Source: Pseudomonas capeferrum (lineage in GTDB: Bacteria > Pseudomonadota > Gammaproteobacteria > Pseudomonadales > Pseudomonadaceae). From it: 64,000 nt of DNA. The stretch lies in NCBI RefSeq assembly GCF_013523055.1, contig NZ_JAAMQM010000010.1:124001-188000 (forward strand). The letters are read 5' to 3'. The translations under genes were made by a program, and so were the position numbers. The notes beneath the pieces were generated by a model, which did no database searches, had not been told where the DNA came from, and saw nothing but the letters and a program-made list of their open reading frames with translations. Position 1 is the first letter of the stretch, and each line of letters opens with the position of its first letter. Positions 58,320-64,000 of the stretch are shown piece after piece.

Positions 58320-59972
58320 ATGCCGTCGAGCGAACTCGAATCCCTGCGTCAGCAACTGAGGGACCTGGAACAACGCAATGCCGAGCTTGAGACGCGCCTG
58401 GCCCGCCGCGATGGCGTGGACGAAGACCTCTATCGTTTCTTGTTCGACACCATGGACGAAGGCTTTTGCGTCATCGAGTTCTTCGATGGGCCTCACGGTC
58501 CGCTGAGCGACTACACCCATGTAACCGCCAATGCCGCCTACACTCGCCATGCCGGCATTCCCGACGTGATCGGTCAGACGCTGCGCGAGATGGTCCCGGC
58601 CGAGGCCGACGACTGGATCGCCCGCTATGGCGCGGTGCTGGAGACCGGCGAGCCGCTGCAGTTCGAACAGGAACTGATCGCCACGGGACGCGTGCTCTCG
58701 GTGACCAGCTTTCGCATCGAGCCCGCCGCGCGGCACCAGGTCGCGGTGCTGTTCCAGGACGTGACCGAGCGCCGACGTGCCGAAAAGGCCTTGCAGCGGC
58801 TCAACGAACAGCTCGAGCAACGCGTGGCCGAGGCGTTGTCCGAGCGCAGGCTGTTCGCCCATTTGGTCGACAACAGCGTGGCGCGCGTGCAAGTGGTCGA
58901 TAGCCAGCTTCGTTGCCTGGCAATCAACCAGCAGGCCAGGATGGATTTCGAATCGCTCTTTGCGCGTACGCCCGAAGTGGGCGAACTGCTGCCGGATATC
59001 CTGAGCCAACACCCGGAAGACTGCTCCCAGGTACTTCCTTTCTGGCATCGGGCGCTTTCGGGCGAGGCATTCATGGAGGTTGCCGATTTCGGTTCGATCA
59101 ATTGCCGACGTTCCTACGAACTGCACTTCAATCCGCTGCGCGACGCCGAAGGGCGGATCGTCGGCGCCTACCTGTTTGCCTATGACATCAGCGACAGAGT
59201 CCAGGAGCAACAGCGCCTGCTGTTGGCCGAGGAAGCGCTGCGCCAGGCGCAGAAGATGGAGTTGCTGGGCCAGCTGACCGGCGGCATCGCCCATGACTTC
59301 AACAACCTGCTGGCGGCCATCCTCGGTGCGCAGGAGTTGATGCGCCTGCGCCTGCGGCAGCAACGTTTCGACGCGCTGCCGCCCTTGGTCGATATCGCCG
59401 GAACTTCGGCCCGACGCGCCGCCTCGCTGGTGCAGCGCCTGCTGGCCTTTGCCCGCAGACAGACCCTGCAGCCGCAGCCGACCCATGTCGGAGAACTGCT
59501 CGACACCCTCGACGAGCTGGTACGACGTAGCGTGGGAGCAAGCATCGAATTGCAGACCCATTGCGCTCCCGACTTGTGGCTGACCTGCATCGACGCAGCA
59601 CAGTTGGAGAGCGCACTGCTCAATCTCTGCTTCAACGCCCGCGACGCCATGCCCACGGGCGGCCGCATACGCATCGACTGCGAAAACACCGACCTGGATC
59701 ACCAACAAGCCACCGCACTGGACCTGCGCGCGGGTGAATACCTGCACCTGAGCGTTACCGACAATGGCCTGGGCATGCCGCCGCAAGTGGCCGAGCGCGC
59801 CATCGACCCCTTCTTCACCACCAAGCCCATGGGCCAAGGAAGTGGCCTGGGGCTGTCGATGGCTTATGGCTTCATGCGTCAGTCAGGCGGGCAGCTGCAG
59901 ATCGATTCGATGCCTGAGCAAGGCACCTGTATACATCTCTACCTGCCTCGCCATCTCGCGCCGATGGACTGA
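58320..59972 (+). CDS. PAS-domain histidine kinase
   Basis: 550-aa soluble sensor kinase. Two PAS domains (about 36-150, ending [10 protein letters not shown], and 175-292, ending [10 protein letters not shown]), joined by coiled coils. HisKA carries phosphoryl His325 in [11 protein letters not shown]; HATPase motifs are [20 protein letters not shown] and [16 protein letters not shown]. No receiver domain, no membrane segment, no neighbouring response regulator. Its core closely resembles the hybrid kinase at 29393-30994 (same H-box and G-box), suggesting an FixL/NtrB-like paralogue family. ATG 58320 follows a GGAAGTG site. Confidence 0.9.
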   Translation: MPSSELESLRQQLRDLEQRNAELETRLARRDGVDEDLYRFLFDTMDEGFCVIEFFDGPHGPLSDYTHVTANAAYTRHAGIPDVIGQTLREMVPAEADDWIARYGAVLETGEPLQFEQELIATGRVLSVTSFRIEPAARHQVAVLFQDVTERRRAEKALQRLNEQLEQRVAEALSERRLFAHLVDNSVARVQVVDSQLRCLAINQQARMDFESLFARTPEVGELLPDILSQHPEDCSQVLPFWHRALSGEAFMEVADFGSINCRRSYELHFNPLRDAEGRIVGAYLFAYDISDRVQEQQRLLLAEEALRQAQKMELLGQLTGGIAHDFNNLLAAILGAQELMRLRLRQQRFDALPPLVDIAGTSARRAASLVQRLLAFARRQTLQPQPTHVGELLDTLDELVRRSVGASIELQTHCAPDLWLTCIDAAQLESALLNLCFNARDAMPTGGRIRIDCENTDLDHQQATALDLRAGEYLHLSVTDNGLGMPPQVAERAIDPFFTTKPMGQGSGLGLSMAYGFMRQSGGQLQIDSMPEQGTCIHLYLPRHLAPMD

Positions 59973-60001
59973 AGCCTGTTCATTTGGGCGTGCTCGCCCA
60001 C

Positions 60002-60748
60002 TCAGCGACCGCCTCCGAGATCGATGAAACTGCCGGTCGAATACGAAGCCTTGTCGGACAGCAGCCAGAGGATCGCCTCGGCGACTTCTTCTGGCTGGCC
60101 TCCCCGCCCCATGGGTATGCCTGGCGCGAGTTTATCCACCCGCCGCGGATCCCCGCTGAGTGCGTGGAAACCGGTGTGGATATAGCCTGGGCGTACCGCG
60201 TTGACCCGCACGCCGTCACCTGCCACTTCCTTGGCCAATCCTAGGGTGAAGGTATCCAGCGCGCCCTTCGACGCGGCGTAGTCGACATACTCGTTCGGCG
60301 AGCCGAGCCGCGCGGCGACCGAAGACACGTTGACGATACTGCCGCCCTGGCCGCCGTGATGTCGCGACATGCGCAACAAGGCGTGCTTGGCACAAAGCAT
60401 CGGGCCGACGACATTGGTCTTCATCACTTCGAGCAGGCGGAATTCGGACATCGCCTGGAGCCGGCTCTGCTGGCCGATCGTCCCGGCATTGTTGACCAGG
60501 GCCGTAACCGCTCCCAATGTCTGGTCGACCTGCTGGAACAACCGGATCACCTCGTCCTCGACACTGGCATCGGCACGCACGGCGATCGCCTGCGCGCCTG
60601 CTGCACGGACCTGCGCCAGCACCTGCTCCGCGGCCGCTTCGTCAGCGTGGTAGTTGATACAGATGCTGTAGCCCTGTTGCGCCGCCAATCGGGCGGTTGC
60701 CGCACCGATGCCACGGCTGGCACCGGTTATCACCATGACCTGGTTCAT
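60002..60748 (-). CDS. short-chain dehydrogenase/reductase (YgfF-like)
   Basis: 248-aa NAD(P)-dependent oxidoreductase. Cofactor motif TGASRGIG (8-15), NNAG (86-89), catalytic Ser142/143, Tyr157 and Lys161. Closest in style to YgfF/glucose-dehydrogenase-like SDRs; substrate unknown. Convergent with the PAS kinase gene, and 58 bp downstream of emrB on the same strand, so possibly read through from the efflux operon. Confidence 0.93.
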   Translation of the reverse strand: MNQVMVITGASRGIGAATARLAAQQGYSICINYHADEAAAEQVLAQVRAAGAQAIAVRADASVEDEVIRLFQQVDQTLGAVTALVNNAGTIGQQSRLQAMSEFRLLEVMKTNVVGPMLCAKHALLRMSRHHGGQGGSIVNVSSVAARLGSPNEYVDYAASKGALDTFTLGLAKEVAGDGVRVNAVRPGYIHTGFHALSGDPRRVDKLAPGIPMGRGGQPEEVAEAILWLLSDKASYSTGSFIDLGGGR

Positions 60749-60806
60749 AGCTGGTCCTCTGAAGTTCGACGGATCAAGCCTAATACCCGCCGAAGGTCCC
60801 TACAAC

Positions 60807-62342
60807 CTAGTGCCCCGCGGAGGCCGGGCCGGCCTTGGCGGCGAAAGGCGGTTTGGCGAACCACACCAGCAGGATCAGCCCGGCGAAGATCCAGGTCATC
60901 AAGGTAAAGTAGTCCACCGTCGACATCATGTAGGCCTGGCCATTGAGGATCTGCTCCAGCCGCGCGTAGCTCTGCGTATTGGCACCGCCCATCTGCTCCA
61001 GCGTATGACGGGTAACCGGATCGTACTGGCTGATGTGCTCGCTCAGATAGGCATGGTGCTGGTCGGCGCGACGAATCCATATCCAGGTCGTCAGCGAAGC
61101 GGCGAAGCTGCCACCCAAGGTTCGCAGAAACGTGGCCAGGCCCGATCCGTCGGCGATCTGTTGCGGTGGCAGGTCGGACAACAGGATGCTCAGGGTCGGC
61201 ATGAAGAACAGCGCCACGCCGATGCCCATGAACAGCTGCACCATGGCGATGTGCATGAAGTCCACTTCGCTGGTGAACCCGGCGCGCATGTAGCAGCTTG
61301 CGCCAATCGCCAGGAATGCCAGCGCCGCGAGCAGGCGCAGGTCGAAGCGGTGTGCATACTTGCCGACGAAGGGCGACATCACCACCGGTAACAGCCCGAT
61401 AGGTGCCACTGCCAGCCCGGCCCAGGTGGCGGTATAGCCCATCTGTGTCTGCAGCCACTGCGGCAGGATCAGGTTGATGCCGAAGAATCCGGCATAGCCA
61501 CCGACCAGCACCAGGGTGCCGATGCGAAAATTGCGGTGCACGAACAGACGCAGGTTGACCACCGGGTGCTTGTCCGTCAGCTCCCAGATCACGAACACGA
61601 CAAGGAACACCAGCGAGATCAGACTGCCGACAATGATGAAAGGCGACTCGAACCAGTCCAGATCATTGCCCTTGTCCAGCACCACCTGCAACGCCCCTAC
61701 CCCGACGATCAACGTCAGCAGGCCGACATAGTCCATCGGCTGACGACTGATGGTGACCGGGCGGTTACGCATCTGCTGACGCACCACGGCGGCGGCGAAC
61801 AGGCCGATCGGTACGTTGATGAAGAAGATCCAGGGCCAGCTGTAGCTGTCGGTGATCCAGCCGCCAAGGATCGGCCCGGCAATGGGCGCCACCACCGTGA
61901 CCATGGCCAGCAGCGCCAGGGCCATGCCTCGCTTGGCGGGTGGATAGACGGCGATCAGCAGCGTCTGGGTCATGGGATACAACGGCCCGGCCACCACGCC
62001 CTGGAGCACGCGAAAGCCTACAAGCTCCGGCATCGACTGGGCGATGCCGCAAAGGAAGGAAGCGACCACGAACAGCAACGTGGCCCAGATGAACAGATTC
62101 ACCTCGCCAAAGCGACGGCTCAGCCACCCGGTCAGCGGCAAGGCGATGGCATTGCTTACCGCAAAGGAGGTGATGACCCAGGTGCCCTGCTCGTAGCTCA
62201 CGCCCAGGTTGCCGGAAATGGTGGGCAAGGCGACGTTGGCGATGGTGGTGTCGAGCACCTGCATGAAGGTCGCCAGCGACAGGCCGATAGTGGTCAGCAG
62301 CAGGCTCGGCGGCGTGAACTGTGCGGGGGCCTGGGTGCTCAT
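60807..62342 (-). CDS. emrB: EmrB-type multidrug MFS transporter (DHA2)
   Basis: 511-aa inner-membrane proton antiporter with 14 predicted segments. The DHA2 TM1 motif LDTTIANVALPTISGNLG lies at about 31-48, with GWLSRRFGEVNLF between TM2 and TM3 and the motif-C region APIAGPILGGWITDSYSWPWIFFINVPIG. Works with EmrA and an outer-membrane channel to expel hydrophobic toxicants. The start overlaps the emrA stop (ATGA, 62339-62342). Confidence 0.95.
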   Translation of the reverse strand: MSTQAPAQFTPPSLLLTTIGLSLATFMQVLDTTIANVALPTISGNLGVSYEQGTWVITSFAVSNAIALPLTGWLSRRFGEVNLFIWATLLFVVASFLCGIAQSMPELVGFRVLQGVVAGPLYPMTQTLLIAVYPPAKRGMALALLAMVTVVAPIAGPILGGWITDSYSWPWIFFINVPIGLFAAAVVRQQMRNRPVTISRQPMDYVGLLTLIVGVGALQVVLDKGNDLDWFESPFIIVGSLISLVFLVVFVIWELTDKHPVVNLRLFVHRNFRIGTLVLVGGYAGFFGINLILPQWLQTQMGYTATWAGLAVAPIGLLPVVMSPFVGKYAHRFDLRLLAALAFLAIGASCYMRAGFTSEVDFMHIAMVQLFMGIGVALFFMPTLSILLSDLPPQQIADGSGLATFLRTLGGSFAASLTTWIWIRRADQHHAYLSEHISQYDPVTRHTLEQMGGANTQSYARLEQILNGQAYMMSTVDYFTLMTWIFAGLILLVWFAKPPFAAKAGPASAGH

Positions 62343-63535
62343 CGCTGCGCCGTCTTCCCGGTGCCCGCACTGTTTTCATGGATCAACCGCGCGATCATGG
62401 CATCCGCCTCGCTCAACTGGCGGTCATAGACCTGGGTCGTGAAGCTCGCCTGCCTGGGCGGTTGCTGGGCCAGGACCGGCCCGCTCTGGTCATGCAGGTT
62501 CACCTCGACCACGGTCGACAGGCCGATGCGCAAGGGATGCCGCTGCAGCTGCTCAGGGTCGAGATGGATGCGCACGGGCACGCGCTGCACGATCTTGATC
62601 CAGTTGCCGGTGGCGTTCTGTGCGGGCAACAGCGCGAATGCGCTACCCGTGCCGGCACCCAGGCTGTCCACCGTTCCGCTATAGATGACGTCGCTGCCGT
62701 AGAGGTCTGCCGTGACTTCCACGGGCTGGCCGATGCGCATGTCGCGCAGCTGGGTTTCCTTGAAGTTGGCATCGATCCAGACCTGGTTCAGCGGGATTAC
62801 CGCCATGGTGGCGGTACCGGGCTGCAGGCGCTGGCCAAGTTGCACGGTACGCTTGGCCACGTAGCCGGTCACCGGCGCCACGAGCGTGGTACGAGCGTGG
62901 TCGAGGAACGCCTGGCGCAGATTGGCCGCAGCGCTCAACACTTCGGGGTGGGATGAGACCACGGTATCGTCGATCAACGCGGTACTGGTGACCAGCTGCT
63001 GACGCGCGTTGTCCAGCGCGCCCTGTGCCGACGCCAGGTCGTCATGGGCATGGGACAGCTCTTCGGCAGCGATGGCCCCACTGTCGGCCAGGACCTTGCG
63101 CCGCGCATAGTTCTCGCGGGCCTTCTTCAGCTCGGCCTGACGCGCCTGCACTTGCGCCTTGAGGGCGTCGACGTTGCTGTACAGCCCACGCACTTGGCGC
63201 ACGGTACGCGCCAAGTCGGCTTGCGCGGCCTGCAGGGCCACTTCGCTGTCGCTCGGATCGAAGCGCAGCAGTACCTGGCCCGCCTGCACCAGGTCGCCAT
63301 CATCGGCGCCGATACTGGTGACGGTCCCCGTGACCAGGGGCGTGATCTCGACCACGTTGCCGCTGACGTAGGCATCGTCGGTGCTCTCCTCCCAGCGCCC
63401 GTACAGGGTGTACCAGGCCCAGACACCAAGGGCGCCGAGGATCACCAGCAGCAGCACGCCAAGCAACAGGATCTTGCGCTTGCGCGTGGGTTCGGGCGCC
63501 GCGTTGGGGGTGGATGTGTCCGGTGTAGTAGCCAT
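62339..63535 (-). CDS. emrA: EmrA-type membrane fusion protein
   Basis: 398-aa periplasmic adaptor for EmrB. One N-terminal membrane anchor (about 22-43, KILLLGVLLLVILGALGVWAWY), the biotinyl/lipoyl half-motifs (YVSGNVVEITPLVTGTVTSIGADDGDLVQAG and VVAPVTGYVAKRTVQLGQRL), and a long coiled-coil hairpin (about 95-200). Lies between marR (27 bp upstream) and emrB, the usual marR-emrA-emrB operon. Confidence 0.95.
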   Translation of the reverse strand: MATTPDTSTPNAAPEPTRKRKILLLGVLLLVILGALGVWAWYTLYGRWEESTDDAYVSGNVVEITPLVTGTVTSIGADDGDLVQAGQVLLRFDPSDSEVALQAAQADLARTVRQVRGLYSNVDALKAQVQARQAELKKARENYARRKVLADSGAIAAEELSHAHDDLASAQGALDNARQQLVTSTALIDDTVVSSHPEVLSAAANLRQAFLDHARTTLVAPVTGYVAKRTVQLGQRLQPGTATMAVIPLNQVWIDANFKETQLRDMRIGQPVEVTADLYGSDVIYSGTVDSLGAGTGSAFALLPAQNATGNWIKIVQRVPVRIHLDPEQLQRHPLRIGLSTVVEVNLHDQSGPVLAQQPPRQASFTTQVYDRQLSEADAMIARLIHENSAGTGKTAQR

Positions 63536-63562
63536 GAAATACCTTGGATAATTCGGAAAGGA

Positions 63563-64000
63563 TCAACGATCGCGCAGGCGACGGATCGTCAGGGGGTCGC
63601 CGGCCTGGAGCAGGACCTTGGCCAGAAGCGCTTCCAATGTCTGCAACTCTTCAGGCCGCAACGCGCCGACCAGTTCGTTCATGGCCGCGGCGCCCACCTG
63701 CGGCAGACGATCGGCGAGCGACTGACCGTCCTCGGTCAATGCCAGGCGTACCTGACGGCGGTCCTGCGGACAGCGCTGGCGCCGAAGCAGTCCCTTCTGC
63801 TCCAGGCGGTCGAGCATGCGGGTCATCGACCCGCTGTCCAGGCCCAACGAACGGCACAGCTCGGCGGGGGTGTCGACCTGATACAGAGTCACGATGATCA
63901 GCACCTTGAACTGCGCGGCTGTCACACCGTAGGCCTCCAGATGGCTGTCCAGAATGCGATCCTTGAAGATCGCCGCGCGCCCCAGCAACATGCCGATGGA
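63563..64000 (-). CDS. MarR-family repressor of the emr operon (5' end at window edge)
   Basis: Winged-HTH regulator that senses phenolic or hydrophobic ligands and represses the efflux operon. The visible part has helix-turn-helix TPAELCRSLGLDSGSMTRMLDRLEQKGLLRRQRCPQDRRQVRLALTEDGQ (wing with the MarR DxR pattern). A start at 63991 would give 142 aa, but the frame remains open to the edge (S-I-G-M-L-L) and family members begin about 15-20 residues earlier, so the true start is probably outside the window. Confidence 0.88.
   Translation of the reverse strand, partial: SIGMLLGRAAIFKDRILDSHLEAYGVTAAQFKVLIIVTLYQVDTPAELCRSLGLDSGSMTRMLDRLEQKGLLRRQRCPQDRRQVRLALTEDGQSLADRLPQVGAAAMNELVGALRPEELQTLEALLAKVLLQAGDPLTIRRLRDR

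Overview
The window reads as chromosomal DNA of a GC-rich Pseudomonas of the P. putida group. Supporting signs are dpkA with an amaC-type aminotransferase, the lexA2-imuA-imuB-dnaE2 cassette with a LexA2 operator (GTAC-N4-GTGC), pobA/pobR next to a liuR-type MerR gene and mvaB, a CrcY-type RNA between mvaB and mgtC, and Pseudomonas REP sequences. From memory, much of the gene order resembles P. putida KT2440 around PP_3537-PP_3602; no search was run. No rRNA, tRNA, phage, transposase or CRISPR was seen.

Layout. 1-3030: 5' end of a MuxAB/MdtAB-type RND pump (minus strand), cut by the window edge. 3.2-7.75 kb: thiol peroxidase, serine-type transporter, and a D-lysine/pipecolate pair (amaC, dpkA). 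8.3-15.2 kb: a class-I amidotransferase hydrolase followed by a complete D-galactarate route (garD dehydratase, kdgD dehydratase/decarboxylase, ketoglutarate-semialdehyde dehydrogenase, gudP importer), which turns the sugar acid into 2-oxoglutarate. 15.5-20.4 kb: rRNA hydroxylase rlhA, a cupin, and an orphan AcoR-like sigma-54 activator. 20.4-27.6 kb: a RES/Xre toxin-antitoxin pair divergent from mexE-mexF-oprN. 27.6-28.05 kb: a composite REP element. 28.2-36.5 kb: TPR/HEAT lipoprotein-like protein, hybrid histidine kinase, yeast-type cytosine deaminase, a stand-alone CSS sensor domain, hpd, a full CSS-EAL phosphodiesterase and a RarD-like permease. 36.4-43.3 kb: TerC-CBS protein, LysE/AraC pair, CoA-transferase scoAB with divergent LysR, aldo/keto reductase. 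43.3-49.8 kb: the SOS mutasome operon lexA2-imuA-imuB-dnaE2 and a HAD phosphatase. 49.85-50.26 kb: second copy of the composite REP element, in inverted orientation. 50.3-54.9 kb: LysR, pobA, pobR, liuR, mvaB. 55.1-55.5 kb: CrcY small RNA with a sigma-54 promoter. 55.5-64 kb: mgtC, a 51-aa ORF, MocR regulator, PAS histidine kinase, SDR, and a marR-emrA-emrB efflux operon cut by the right edge.

How it fits together. This is a metabolic-versatility and stress segment: sugar acids, D-lysine, tyrosine (hpd), 4-hydroxybenzoate and ketone-body/acyl-CoA catabolism sit beside three efflux systems and inducible mutagenesis. CrcY, which sequesters the Hfq/Crc catabolite-repression machinery, lies among the catabolic genes it would derepress.

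The least explained structure is the pair of about 410-450 bp composite REP elements (27603-28048 and 49846-50258). Each has a conserved 106-107 bp non-palindromic core containing a hairpin, near-perfect inverted arms carrying REP stems, and outer 63-bp tandem units. The two copies differ by paired, structure-preserving substitutions. Other notable palindromes are a 49-bp-arm perfect inverted repeat at 39771-39885 and a near-perfect one at 15314-15375.
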